Positions 40,718-49,019 of a stretch of DNA of 51,902 nt are shown piece by piece (the stretch's first letter is position 1; each line of letters opens with the position of its first letter). The notes below the pieces were generated by a model. That model was not told the DNA's origin and did not search any database. It saw only the letters and a list, made by a program, of their open reading frames with translations. The DNA comes from Deltaproteobacteria bacterium (GTDB lineage Bacteria > Myxococcota_A > Polyangia > Polyangiales > Sandaracinaceae), in NCBI GenBank assembly GCA_017303575.1, contig JAFLCL010000033.1, positions 1 through 51,902 of the forward strand. The letters are read 5' to 3'. The position numbers and the translations under genes were made by a program.

Positions 40718-41962
40718 ATGAACGACATCCACCGCAAGATCGGTCTCTCGCTCGGCGCCGACATCTGCTGGCCCGCCTGTTACGAGCACATCATGCGGCG
40801 GCTGGACCTCAAGATCCCCACGCCGGACGGCACGGTCCGATTCGACGTCGAGCGCGTCTCGATCGAGCCCTTCGATCTCAAGCAGCCGGTGAAGTACGAC
40901 GTCGTCGTCGACCGACTGACCCACTGGTATCACACCAGTCGCGAGTGGATCAAAAAGGGCGTCGTGATGAACGACCTCTACGTGTTCAACAACCCGTGGA
41001 GCGTTCAGGCGAACGAGAAGCACACGTCGTATGCGGCGATGATGGCGCTCGGGATGCCGATCCCCGAGACGTGGATGGTGCCGCCCAAGGGTTATGCGCC
41101 CAATCCCGATCTCAAGCCCACGCTGAGCCGCTACGCGAAGCTCTTCGATCTCGGCAAGATCGGTCGCGAGCTCGGCTATCCGCTGTTCGTGAAGCCGTAC
41201 GACGGCGGCGGCTGGCGTGCGGTCACCAAGTGTGACGACGAGCAGGGCCTCAAGCGCGCCTACGAGGACAGCGACACCATGGTCATGCACCTCCAGGCGG
41301 GGGTGAACGGCTTCGACCGCTTCGTGCGCTGCATCGGCTTCGGGCCGCAGACCCACACCGTGCTCTACGACCCCGCCGCACCGCTCCACGACCGCTACAC
41401 GCGGGAGAAGAACTTCATCAGCCAGGCGGATGAAGAGCACCTCCGCAAGATCACGCTGACGATCAACGCGTTCTTCGGCTGGGACTTCAACAGCTGCGAG
41501 TCGCTGCGGAGAGACGGAGTCTGGTACCCGATCGACTTCGCCAATCCCTGCCCCGACTCGCAGGTCACCTCGCTCCACTACCACTTCCCGTGGATGGTGA
41601 AGAGCTACATCCGCTGGAGCACCTTCGTCGCGGGGACGAAGAAGAAGATGCGGAAGAACCTCGACTGGGAGCCTTTCTACGCGATCGCGGCGCTCGATCT
41701 CCCCTTCGAGGAGAAGCTCGATCGCTACGCGAAGATCGCGGACGAGCGCTTCGAGACCGCGCGCTTCGAGGAGTGGTGTGCGCGCCACCTGGGACACCTC
41801 GACGAGGTGGCTTGGGAGTTCTTCGCGACGAACGAGTGCCGGGACGCGATCCGCCAGAAGGTGGCGGCACTCTTTCCTGCGCACGAGGTCGAGCAGTTCA
41901 CGGAGCTCTTCTACAACCGCGTGCAGCATTGGCGTGGAGACCACGTGCCGGCCGGTCGCTGA
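40718..41962 (+). CDS. ATP-grasp domain protein (RimK/glutathione-synthetase-like)
   Basis: A 414-aa protein from ATG 40718 with ribosome site GAGGAAAAG. The N-terminal region 'IGLSLGADICWPACYEHIMR' precedes 'NPWSVQANEKHTSYAAMMAL' (N-P-x...K, as in RimK-like ligases) and the ATP-grasp strands 'LGYPLFVKPYDGGGWRAVTK', 'FDRFVRCIGFGPQTHTVLYD' and 'WYPIDFANPCPDSQV', the last giving the Asp/Asn metal ligands. The C-terminal ~110 residues are helical ('EWCARHLGHLDEVAWEFFAT'). It probably activates a carboxylate and joins it to an amine. Its neighbours, an esterase and an S51-like hydrolase, suggest a small-molecule or peptide pathway. It differs from the ATP-grasp protein at 4726. Confidence 0.85.
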   Translation: MNDIHRKIGLSLGADICWPACYEHIMRRLDLKIPTPDGTVRFDVERVSIEPFDLKQPVKYDVVVDRLTHWYHTSREWIKKGVVMNDLYVFNNPWSVQANEKHTSYAAMMALGMPIPETWMVPPKGYAPNPDLKPTLSRYAKLFDLGKIGRELGYPLFVKPYDGGGWRAVTKCDDEQGLKRAYEDSDTMVMHLQAGVNGFDRFVRCIGFGPQTHTVLYDPAAPLHDRYTREKNFISQADEEHLRKITLTINAFFGWDFNSCESLRRDGVWYPIDFANPCPDSQVTSLHYHFPWMVKSYIRWSTFVAGTKKKMRKNLDWEPFYAIAALDLPFEEKLDRYAKIADERFETARFEEWCARHLGHLDEVAWEFFATNECRDAIRQKVAALFPAHEVEQFTELFYNRVQHWRGDHVPAGR

Positions 41963-42042
41963 GACGAATCCGCCGCGTGATCGAGAAGAGAGCTCGCATC
42001 GCGTACGTACGATGGCCGGTACGTTCCGGCCCCGGAGGACAC

Positions 42043-42627
42043 ATGACGATTTCGATTCGCGACTCGGTTCCCACGCTCTTCGTCTCGCTCGCGCTGACCG
42101 TTCCCGCCGCGTTGGCGGGTTGCGGTGGTGCGACCACCGCCGTCGAGGAGACCACGCCGGTCCAAGAGACGCAGGCCGCGACGCCGCTCATCATCGGCGG
42201 CGCGCAGTCCAACTTCGGTGGTGCCGAGCTCGCCACGGGGTTCCTCCCGGATCCGCACCAGGTGCAGGTCGTCTCGGGCGCCACGCCGACCGACGCCGTC
42301 GACATCAACTCACTCTCGCTCTCGCCGGTGAACTCGGGCGCGTGCCGCGGCTACTCGACGCGCGAGCCCGACTACATCGTTCGCGTGACGCAGCCGGGCC
42401 AGCTCCTGCGCTTCTTCGTCAACGCGCCTGGCGACACGACGCTCGTGATCAACGACGGCGCGGGCCGTTGGTGGTGCTCGGACGACGACGGCGGCAACCT
42501 CAACCCGCTCATCGACATCGCGAGCCCGCCGCCGGGCCAGTACGACATCTGGGTCGGCAGCTACCAAGCGGGCGCGAACATCCAGGGCGTGCTGAGCGTC
42601 TCGGAGCTCACGACGTCAACGCCCTGA
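42043..42627 (+). CDS. Exported lipoprotein with PPC-like domain
   Basis: 194 aa from ATG 42043 with ribosome site GGAGG 4-5 nt away; TACGAT at ~42006-42012 could be its -10, giving a leader of about 25 nt. The signal 'LFVSLALTVPAALAGCGG' ends in lipobox ALAGC. The mature domain is beta-rich: 'ATPLIIGGAQSNFGGAELAT', 'DYIVRVTQPGQLLRFFVNAP', 'TTLVINDGAGRWWCSDDDGG' and 'PPGQYDIWVGSYQAGANIQG'. This is the pattern of pre-peptidase C-terminal (PPC) and similar jelly-roll domains that accompany secreted proteins. Function unknown. The next gene starts 13 nt later. Confidence 0.8.
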   Translation: MTISIRDSVPTLFVSLALTVPAALAGCGGATTAVEETTPVQETQAATPLIIGGAQSNFGGAELATGFLPDPHQVQVVSGATPTDAVDINSLSLSPVNSGACRGYSTREPDYIVRVTQPGQLLRFFVNAPGDTTLVINDGAGRWWCSDDDGGNLNPLIDIASPPPGQYDIWVGSYQAGANIQGVLSVSELTTSTP

Positions 42628-42640
42628 TCGCGTCACCTCC

Positions 42641-43780
42641 ATGGGGACCGAGCCGAGCGCGCGCCTCCGTCTCGCGATCGTCCTGATCGCGGTGAGCGGT
42701 GTGGTCGCGCTCGGCGCCTGGTTGGGCCTCGTGGTCTGCTTTCCGCGGCTCGGCTCGAGCTTCGACGAGCAGCTTCCCGGCGTCCGCGCCGATCACCTCG
42801 TCGTCCAGCAGCTGCGCGGTGTGCTCGGCCCGCGCTGGGAGCTGCAGATGCAGGTCGGCTACGACGAGGACGCGCGCACGCGCTGGAGCGCGCCACTACC
42901 GCGAGGGGCGCGCGACGTCGTCGTGACCGACGCGATCGGGATCCTGCGCACTCCCATCGATCCGGAGGGCAGCGAGCCTCGCCTCGAGGCGTACGCGTAC
43001 GACGACGGCGCGCTCGCCTGGACCCTGTCCGACGAGCACGCGATCGGTCGCCCGTGGCTCGCCGAGGCTCAAGGGTTGCTGCTCGAGGCGCTGTCTGACC
43101 CGCCGCGCTTGCGCGCGATCGAGCTCGCGACCGGTCGTGTGCGCTGGGAGGTGACCGACGCCGCGCTCACGCGTGCTCCGGCAGAGCAATGGCACGTGCG
43201 TGCGCAGGGGAGCACGGTCAGCGTGGTCCTGGCGGACGCCCTGCTGCTGATCGGGATCGTCGACGGTGCGGCGCGACATGCCGAGCCCGACGGCTCGGTC
43301 TCCGTCGCGGTCTGCGGCGGAAGCGTCGCTTCGCTCTCTCGCGCAGGCGTTCTGCGTCTCGCCTCGATCGAGGGCAGGGACACGTTCGAGGTCGGGCGTG
43401 CGCCCCCCGGTCGTGTCTCGTGCGCCGTCGAGCGATCGGGTCGTGGCCTCGTGGGATGGGTGCGTGAGGCGGGCGCCGACGGCAGCGCGCCCGAGCGCGG
43501 AGATGCGATCGACGACGGGGTGGTGCCGCCGAGCGCGGTGGGCGCGGTCTTCGGCGTGCTCGGCGTCGGCAGCGGTGGGGCACGTCGCACGTGGGCGTTC
43601 ACGACGCGCGGAGATGGACCTCGATCGGTGTTGTTTCGTGCGGCCCCGGTCTGCCGTGCGATCTTCCGCGATCCGTACGCGAGCGCGGTCGACGACGACT
43701 CCGAGCCAGCGCCGCCACCTCCGCGTGTCTCGTTCGACTGCGACAGCGGCGTCGCTGTGGACGACCGGAGCCACTGGTGA
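42641..43780 (+). CDS. Membrane-anchored beta-propeller-like protein of unknown function
   Basis: 379 aa. One N-terminal membrane segment ('LAIVLIAVSGVVALGAWLGL') is followed by a large extracytoplasmic domain. Repeats such as 'RLEAYAYDDGALAWTLSDEH' and 'RLRAIELATGRVRWEVTDAA' are the A-x-D/T-G-x-x-x-W blade signature of PQQ-like propellers, although only two to three blades are clear. The C-terminus is Pro-rich. The gene follows the PPC lipoprotein by 13 nt and overlaps the next gene (GTGA), so all three are likely one transcript. Confidence 0.72.
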   Translation: MGTEPSARLRLAIVLIAVSGVVALGAWLGLVVCFPRLGSSFDEQLPGVRADHLVVQQLRGVLGPRWELQMQVGYDEDARTRWSAPLPRGARDVVVTDAIGILRTPIDPEGSEPRLEAYAYDDGALAWTLSDEHAIGRPWLAEAQGLLLEALSDPPRLRAIELATGRVRWEVTDAALTRAPAEQWHVRAQGSTVSVVLADALLLIGIVDGAARHAEPDGSVSVAVCGGSVASLSRAGVLRLASIEGRDTFEVGRAPPGRVSCAVERSGRGLVGWVREAGADGSAPERGDAIDDGVVPPSAVGAVFGVLGVGSGGARRTWAFTTRGDGPRSVLFRAAPVCRAIFRDPYASAVDDDSEPAPPPPRVSFDCDSGVAVDDRSHW

Positions 43781-45150
43781 GGTCTGCGCGAGTGGCGAGC
43801 GCCGTGCTCTCGTCAGCAGCGCTCGTCACTTGGCTCGTGACGGGGCTCGGCGCCGTGCCGCTGCGCGCGCAGGACGCGCCTCGCATGGTCTCGTACTGCG
43901 CCGCGGAAGGCGCGGAATCGCGGGCGGCCCTCGCCTCGCTGCGCGCGCTCGAGGAGTTGGTCGACGATCCGACTGCGTCCGTCGAGACGGTGGCAGACCG
44001 CTACCGAGAGCTCGTGGCGAGCCCTTGCTTCGTCAGCATGGGAGACGGCGAGGCGCCGCTCGCGTCGCGCGCTGCGATGTACGTGTGGTGGCACGAGGGT
44101 GGGCAGGACTGGCTGTGGCACTTCGCGCACGGTCGCGGCGCGGGCGCGTTCGACGTGAGGCTGCCGCCCAGCCCGCGGCCCACGCTGAGCCTCGAGTCGA
44201 GCCCGACGGATCACCCGCTGCGCGCGCTCCTCTGCAGTGAAGTCGACGCTGCGTGTGGGCTCGAGACGGCGGGGTGGGCGCTCCGCGCAGCCGAGGCGTT
44301 CGAGGCGCACGCGGCGCGCGATCGCGAGCGCGAACGGATGCAGGCGGCGGAGGCCGACGCGGACCAGGATGTCATCGCGGAGGCGACCCAAGAGGGTCGC
44401 ATCGCGCAGTGCGCGCGAGCCGTGAACGACGTCCCGAGCGCGGAGCGCTTCCCGCGGTGGCGAGCCTGCGTGTCGGCGGCGCGCGACCAGACGAGTGTCC
44501 TGCCGGTCGGGCGCATCCACGCGCCGACGCGCGGTTGGCTGGTGCTGCGCGGTCGGCGTGGACACTACGCGTACTGTGACGAGCTGCGCGCCTACGACCT
44601 CGCGACGGGCGCAGCGCACCTCGCGAGCCGGTGTGGGCGTCTCCTCGGCGGTGTCCCGCAGGAGACGCTCACGGTGACGAGCGGTCGCGTCCCGATCGAT
44701 GCGCTGCGCGAAGCGGCGTGGATGCTGCTGCTCGCGGACCTCGTCGATCGGCACCACGTGTCGTCGCTCGAGGTGAGCGTGCCTGCGAACGTCCCCTCGC
44801 GCTGGGATCCCAACGTCCTCGCGGCGCAGGGCCGCGGCAGCGGCTGGGGCTCGAGCGCGCAGACGCGCCTGGACTGGGCGTGGGCCGAGGGGTCGCGCGT
44901 CCTCGCGCGTGGGACCTTGACGTGGCCCGACTCCGATCGCGCCGCAGAGAGCCACGCAGCCTCGCTCGTGCGCATCGCCGAAGCTGCGCTCGCGCCGGGG
45001 TGCGCGCCTGCGATCCTGCCGCGCGGGCTCGCGCTGGGCACCGACACGCTGGGTGTCAGCCCCGTCGATGCAGACGCCGAGACCTTGCGACGGACCGCGG
45101 ATGCGCTCGAGGTCGCGCTGCGCGCGGCGCGAGCGCCTCGTTGTCGTTGA
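43777..45150 (+). CDS. Exported protein of unknown function
   Basis: 457 aa from GTG 43777, which overlaps the previous stop (GTGA). Signal peptide 'ASAVLSSAALVTWLVTGLGA' with probable cleavage after 'PLRAQ'. The mature protein is Ala/Arg-rich. The N-terminal half is helical ('ESRAALASLRALEELVDDPT'), and the C-terminal half is mixed ('IHAPTRGWLVLRGRRGHYAY', 'SLEVSVPANVPSRWDPNVLA') and ends in a long helix. About seven Cys suggest periplasmic disulfides. No family was recognised. By operon position it should act with the membrane-anchored propeller protein. Confidence 0.72.
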   Translation: MRSARVASAVLSSAALVTWLVTGLGAVPLRAQDAPRMVSYCAAEGAESRAALASLRALEELVDDPTASVETVADRYRELVASPCFVSMGDGEAPLASRAAMYVWWHEGGQDWLWHFAHGRGAGAFDVRLPPSPRPTLSLESSPTDHPLRALLCSEVDAACGLETAGWALRAAEAFEAHAARDRERERMQAAEADADQDVIAEATQEGRIAQCARAVNDVPSAERFPRWRACVSAARDQTSVLPVGRIHAPTRGWLVLRGRRGHYAYCDELRAYDLATGAAHLASRCGRLLGGVPQETLTVTSGRVPIDALREAAWMLLLADLVDRHHVSSLEVSVPANVPSRWDPNVLAAQGRGSGWGSSAQTRLDWAWAEGSRVLARGTLTWPDSDRAAESHAASLVRIAEAALAPGCAPAILPRGLALGTDTLGVSPVDADAETLRRTADALEVALRAARAPRCR

Positions 45151-45208
45151 CGAAGGACGCGATCGCGCCTCGTCCCCGTCCGTGCGATCGTGCGATGCTC
45201 GCGCCCCT

Positions 45209-46852
45209 ATGTCGGACGAGAATTCGCTGCGGGCGCGGATCGCGGAGCTCGAGGGTCAGGTCGCGCTGCTCGAGGAGCGATGGGCCCTGAACGACGAGGT
45301 CGATGGCCTGGCCGAGATCGCGCTCCGCGATCGGCTGCCGCTCGATCACGCGCTCCGCTCGCTCATGCCCGCGCTCGCACGCGCCACCAATGGTCGCTTG
45401 GTGTTCGTGCGCACCTACGACGAGACGCTGTCGCTCCACGACTACGTGCACGCCGAGGACGAGGACGCCTCGCTTCCCTTCGACGCAGAGCAGATCGTGA
45501 AGGACGTCGGCACGAGCGAGGACGACTACGTGCATCGTTCCGTCGGTCGTGGCGTGCTCGTCGCGCAGCGCATCGACGTCGCGGGCGAGCACTTCGGCAC
45601 CGCGGCGGTGCTCGTGCGGAGCTCGATCGACGGCAAGGAGATCGAGCGCGTCGCGAAGCTCCTCGACACGTGGTGCGAGGAGATCGACAACCACCTCGCG
45701 GCGATCGCGGACGCACGCAAGAAGGCGATCCTCACGCGACGGATCTCGGACGCGCTCAAGGATCCTGTGCTCGATCGCGGCATCGATCAGGCGATCGGCG
45801 TCTTGCGCGACAACGTCCCTTTCGAGGTGATGCTGCTCGTGTTCCGCCACGAGGACGACGGCCTCGGCGACACGCTGCGCTTCAAGCTGCTGCGTGCGCC
45901 GCGCGCACGCCCCGAGGACGAGGGCGCGCCGCCGATCGATCACGACGCCGACGACGCGACACTGCGCGCGCGGGCCTACCGCATCATGGGGGGCGACGAC
46001 ACCGATCTGCGCGAGCTCCTCGGTGTGCAGCGGTATCGCGAAGAGCTGCTGATCACGGGCGCGCGCAGCACCAAGGTCGTGGGCCGCTTGATCGTCGCGT
46101 CGCGCCGCGGCGAGTTCAACACGTTCGATCGTGATCTCCTCGAGCGCTTCGCGGACTCGCTGCGCCAGCGCATCGTGGACTTCAACCGCGAGTGGAAGAA
46201 CCTCAAGACGACGTTCAGCAAGCCGGTCGTCGATCGTCTGCTCGCCGTCGAGAGCTACGCGCACAAGTACCTCACCGCGCGCGAGAAGATGTGCGCGGTG
46301 ATGTTCGCGGACATCAGCGGGTTCACGCGCTTGTCCGAACAGATCCTCGTCCAGCCCGAGAAAATAGGGCGATTCATCGATCTGTGGAGCGAGAGCGCCG
46401 TCGACGCCGTGTGGGACACGGGCGGCGTGTTCGACAAGATGGTCGGCGACTGCGTGATCGCGATCTGGGGCCCGCCGTTCTTCGATCTCGACCCGAAGGA
46501 CGCGTGTCTGCGAGCGGCCGATGCGGCCGTGCGCGTGCGTGAGCACACGCGTGCGCTCGTCGGCCACGCCGACTTCCCCGAGCTCGCGAAGATGCCCGAG
46601 CTCGACGTCGCGATCGGCCTCCACTTCTGCCCGCTCTTCGTGGGCACGTTCGGTCCGGACCAGGACTACACGGGCTTCTCTGCCGGAATGAACAACACGG
46701 CGCGCCTCCAGGGACAGGCCAAGGCCGGCGAGATCCTCTGCATGGACGCGTTCGTGAGCGCCATCGACGAGCCCACGCGCTTCGGCGAGCTGCGTCAGGC
46801 CGCCGTGAAGAACGTGGCCGAGCCGCTCAAGTTCAGGGCGTGGAACGGCTGA
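45209..46852 (+). CDS. Class III adenylyl/guanylyl cyclase with GAF-like N-terminus
   Basis: A 547-aa cytoplasmic protein. A short coiled coil ('RARIAELEGQVALLEERW') is followed by two GAF-like regions (about residues 35-165 and 185-340). The cyclase domain begins 'EKMCAVMFADISGFTRLSEQ' (first metal Asp), with the second metal Asp in 'GVFDKMVGDCVIAIWGPPFF'. Lys in FDKMVGD is the base-recognising position and favours ATP. The transition-state Asn and Arg are in 'FSAGMNNTARLQGQAKAGEI'. It makes cAMP in response to an unknown small-molecule signal. ATG 45209 has a GATGCT hexamer ending 9 nt upstream; the longer frame to 45053 overlaps the preceding gene. Confidence 0.9.
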   Translation: MSDENSLRARIAELEGQVALLEERWALNDEVDGLAEIALRDRLPLDHALRSLMPALARATNGRLVFVRTYDETLSLHDYVHAEDEDASLPFDAEQIVKDVGTSEDDYVHRSVGRGVLVAQRIDVAGEHFGTAAVLVRSSIDGKEIERVAKLLDTWCEEIDNHLAAIADARKKAILTRRISDALKDPVLDRGIDQAIGVLRDNVPFEVMLLVFRHEDDGLGDTLRFKLLRAPRARPEDEGAPPIDHDADDATLRARAYRIMGGDDTDLRELLGVQRYREELLITGARSTKVVGRLIVASRRGEFNTFDRDLLERFADSLRQRIVDFNREWKNLKTTFSKPVVDRLLAVESYAHKYLTAREKMCAVMFADISGFTRLSEQILVQPEKIGRFIDLWSESAVDAVWDTGGVFDKMVGDCVIAIWGPPFFDLDPKDACLRAADAAVRVREHTRALVGHADFPELAKMPELDVAIGLHFCPLFVGTFGPDQDYTGFSAGMNNTARLQGQAKAGEILCMDAFVSAIDEPTRFGELRQAAVKNVAEPLKFRAWNG

Positions 46853-47088
46853 CGATGACGAAGCCTGCTCGACAGAGTCGGCGCGAGGCGGAGCGCGCGA
46901 GCGACGTGCCCGAACGTGAGGCTGAAGACGGCCGGCGTGGGACCGTCCTGACAGTCCTCCAAGGGTTCAGGCTCGGCGGTCCGGACGTCGATCGATCGAG
47001 AGACGTCGACCGCGACGCCTCGACGTGAGCGCCACTCACGTCGCGGGCTGCGGCAGCGTCTCGATGCAAGTCCTACTTGGCGCGAAGT
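46853..47088. other. Intergenic region between convergent genes, with hairpin
   Basis: 236 nt with no convincing gene. A short frame of about 60 codons lacks a ribosome site and protein-like composition. A perfect 8-bp hairpin GACGTGAG/CTCACGTC (47022-47042, 5-nt loop) and a GACGTC repeat at about 46986 and 47013 are present. No T-run follows, so factor-dependent termination or a 3'-end structure for one of the convergent genes is more likely than an intrinsic terminator. Confidence 0.5.
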
Positions 47089-48171
47089 CTAGGTCGAACG
47101 CGGGACGGGGATCATCTCGTCCCAGCCGAAGCGCTTGAGGTAGTTCACCCACACGCCCTCGCAGACGCGGTCGTACTTGCACGTCGCGCACTCGGCGCGC
47201 TTGGTGCGGAGGGCCTTGTCGAGATCGTCGCGTGCGACCTCGACGAGCGCGCCGAGCTCGTTGGCACCCTCGCGCGGACGCAGCTTCTCGTCGTGCGTGC
47301 CGTTGCCGCGCTCCTCGTAGTGCGTGTAGGCCTCGACGTAGCCGCGGTTCTCGTCGGGCACGGCCTCGGTGGTGCAGAGCGGGATGTCGACGAGGAAAGC
47401 CATCGGGCGGGCCTCGGTCTTCTTCGCCTCGATCACCATCGCGGCGAACGTGCGCGCGATGCCGGTGTACGTGGGGAAGATGTGCTCGAAGTGCGTGTCG
47501 GCGCGGCCGTTGGCCTGCATCACGTTGAACACGACCTGATCCACGCCGAGCCCGCGGAGGAAGCGGTACACGTCGAGCATGTGCGGGAGGTTGCGCTTGG
47601 TGACGACGGTGCTCGTGTGGAGCTCCACACCGTAGGGCTTGAAGCGCGACGTCATGCGGATGCCGGCGACGGTCTGATCGAAGCTCTCGGGCGTTCGCGT
47701 GAGGCCCTCGTGGAGCTTCGCGGTGTGGCCGTGGATCGACACGTACACGCGGCGCAGGCCCGCGGCGACGAGCAGCTTCGTGTAGCCCTCGTGGCCGAGC
47801 GCGCGGCCGTTCGTCATCACGCTGATGCGCTTGGCGCCTTCGTCCTTCGCGAGCTTCACCCAGTAGGGAAAGCGCTTGTTGGTCGTGGGCTCGCCCGAGG
47901 TGAAGCAGATCTCTTCGGCGCTCGGATGCGCGCGCACGATCTGCTTCACGGTCTCGTCGGTGGTGGCGGAGTTCGTGACGTAGCGACCGTCGCGATCCTC
48001 CTCCATGCAGAAGACGCAGTTGTTGTTGCAGATGGCGCCGGTGAGGATGTGCACGCGGCCGCCGCCCTGCTCGTCGCGATCCTTCGCGATGCGCGACTCG
48101 ATCGTGGGCTCGCTCGCGCCGACGACAGGCAACGATCGCTTGGCGCGTTCGTCGGGGCGCGGCGGCGTCAT
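47089..48171 (-). CDS. Radical SAM enzyme with C-terminal Cys cluster, putative peptide maturase
   Basis: A 360-aa protein. The [4Fe-4S]/SAM motif is C48-x3-C52-x2-C55 in '[18 protein letters not shown]', followed by the SAM-binding '[13 protein letters not shown]' (GEP) and radical-SAM barrel strands '[20 protein letters not shown]' and '[20 protein letters not shown]'. The C-terminus has a SPASM/twitch-type cluster C328-x2-C331-x5-C337 ('[20 protein letters not shown]') ending 'FGWDEMIPV', as in peptide-modifying enzymes that bind auxiliary Fe-S clusters. ATG 48171 lies 4 nt after the stop of the HGS-repeat peptide, so the two are co-translated. The natural reading is that the peptide is its substrate. 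No RRE domain is evident. Confidence 0.9.
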   Translation of the reverse strand: MTPPRPDERAKRSLPVVGASEPTIESRIAKDRDEQGGGRVHILTGAICNNNCVFCMEEDRDGRYVTNSATTDETVKQIVRAHPSAEEICFTSGEPTTNKRFPYWVKLAKDEGAKRISVMTNGRALGHEGYTKLLVAAGLRRVYVSIHGHTAKLHEGLTRTPESFDQTVAGIRMTSRFKPYGVELHTSTVVTKRNLPHMLDVYRFLRGLGVDQVVFNVMQANGRADTHFEHIFPTYTGIARTFAAMVIEAKKTEARPMAFLVDIPLCTTEAVPDENRGYVEAYTHYEERGNGTHDEKLRPREGANELGALVEVARDDLDKALRTKRAECATCKYDRVCEGVWVNYLKRFGWDEMIPVPRST

Positions 48172-48175
48172 GCGC

Positions 48176-48499
48176 TCACCAGCTGCCGTGCGATCCGTGC
48201 GATCCGTGCGAGCCGTGGCTGCCGTGTGATCCGTGCGAGCCGTGGCTTCCGTGCGATCCGTGCGAGCCGTGGCTGCCGTGCGATCCGTGCGAGCAGTGCT
48301 GCGCGTTCACGATGTCGGGGCCACCTGCGCCACCGTGCGCGTTCGGGTCGTCCGCGTTCTGCCGCGAGCGCTCGCTGATCGCGCGCTGCTCGGCGGAGAG
48401 GAGATCGGCGGGCGCCTTCTCGAACGTCGGGAGCTCGAGATCGTCCTCACCCGCTGCGGTGGGAGACGGAGCGCCTGTGCTGCCATCGTTCTCGGCCAT
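48176..48499 (-). CDS. His-Gly-Ser repeat peptide, putative radical-SAM-modified precursor
   Basis: A 107-aa peptide from ATG 48499. Residues 1-66 are acidic and leader-like ('[20 protein letters not shown]', '[20 protein letters not shown]', '[15 protein letters not shown]'). The rest is HCS followed by twelve HGS units and a final Trp, i.e. thirteen His-Xaa-Ser triplets and one Cys. No signal peptide. Its stop is 4 nt before the radical SAM start, and it has its own promoter with the mRNA predicted to begin at the ATG. Layout (leader, repetitive core, adjacent maturase) fits a ribosomally synthesised modified peptide. The alternative is a His-rich metal-binding protein. The repeat recalls the HxsA proteins of the His-Xaa-Ser system, but HxsB/C/D are not here. 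Confidence 0.85.
   Translation of the reverse strand: MAENDGSTGAPSPTAAGEDDLELPTFEKAPADLLSAEQRAISERSRQNADDPNAHGGAGGPDIVNAQHCSHGSHGSHGSHGSHGSHGSHGSHGSHGSHGSHGSHGSW
48182..48298 (-). repeat. In-frame 9/27-nt tandem repeat coding for (HGS)n
   Basis: Thirteen 9-nt units. At DNA level they form a 27-nt higher-order repeat (plus strand CGATCCGTGCGAGCCGTGGC + 7 nt) in three full near-identical copies plus partial ends, differing mostly in Ser and Gly codons. Synonymous drift with conserved protein shows selection on the HGS sequence. Confidence 0.9.
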
Positions 48500-48505
48500 G
48501 GGGAC

Positions 48506-48535
48506 AGGATAGGGGCAAGAGCGGGGGGCTGTCAC
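48506..48535 (-). promoter_or_regulatory. Promoter of the HGS peptide / radical SAM operon
   Basis: On the minus strand GTGACA (48535-48530), 18 nt, TATCCT (48511-48506), then 6 nt to ATG 48499. One mismatch from TTGACA; the best sigma-70-like promoter near this locus, and it predicts a leaderless message. Confidence 0.65.
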
Positions 48536-48544
48536 GCTGGGGGA

Positions 48545-49012
48545 TCACGAGGGAGGTGACCGGCGTCGTGAGGGGAGGCCGAGGAGGTCCTCGACCTCGG
48601 AGGTGGTGAGGGACAGCTCGACGGCCACGATCGCCAGCACACGCGGCACGATCCGGCCGTCGGAGGGCGGCGGGCCGAGCGCGGACCGACGGCGCAGGCC
48701 CACGCGCAGCCAGCGGTGGTAGCGGTCGATCGCGATCATCCACGGCGCGAGAGATGCGGCGCCCTCCGCGCGCGCGAGCTGCGCGAGCTTCTCGACGATG
48801 GCCTCCCGAGGAAGGCGATCGAGCTCGCGGAGCGCGCCGGGGAAGCGGGCGGCGAGCGCACGCAAGCGCTGTCTCACATCCGGCGGATCTTCGCCGCGCG
48901 CGTGCGCGTCGCGCAGCGTGAGGATCTCGGTGTACTTGTGCGTGAGCCTCGAGACGACAGCGCCCGCGTGGCGACCGTGGAGGCGTCGCGATGCGGGCGA
49001 GTCGTGGCTCAT
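48545..49012 (-). CDS. Unknown protein upstream of the HGS peptide
   Basis: 155 aa from ATG 49012 (GTG 'VSRLTHKYTEILTLRDAHAR' is possible as a later start). The protein is almost all helical and Arg-rich: 'DVRQRLRALAARFPGALREL', 'REAIVEKLAQLARAEGAASL', 'WMIAIDRYHRWLRVGLRRRS', and 'LSLTTSEVEDLLGLPSRRR', which could be a helix-turn-helix-like end. No catalytic motif. It starts 7 nt after the PEGA gene ends, and the HGS-peptide gene begins 45 nt after its stop. It may belong to the peptide system or to the PEGA transcript. Confidence 0.7.
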   Translation of the reverse strand: MSHDSPASRRLHGRHAGAVVSRLTHKYTEILTLRDAHARGEDPPDVRQRLRALAARFPGALRELDRLPREAIVEKLAQLARAEGAASLAPWMIAIDRYHRWLRVGLRRRSALGPPPSDGRIVPRVLAIVAVELSLTTSEVEDLLGLPSRRRSPPS

Positions 49013-49019
49013 CGAGAGG

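Noticed and set aside
46840..47028. 62-aa frame after the cyclase gene
   Set aside because: It overlaps the end of the cyclase gene, has no ribosome site or -10 element, and its Arg/Asp-rich composition looks like random GC-rich translation.
48182..48298. CRISPR-like tandem repeats
   Set aside because: There are no spacers; the units are contiguous, in frame and code for HGS.
47089..48499. Classical His-Xaa-Ser (HxsABCD) system
   Set aside because: Only one radical SAM gene is present and no HxsD-like small protein or second maturase is adjacent, so the established four-gene system is not met.
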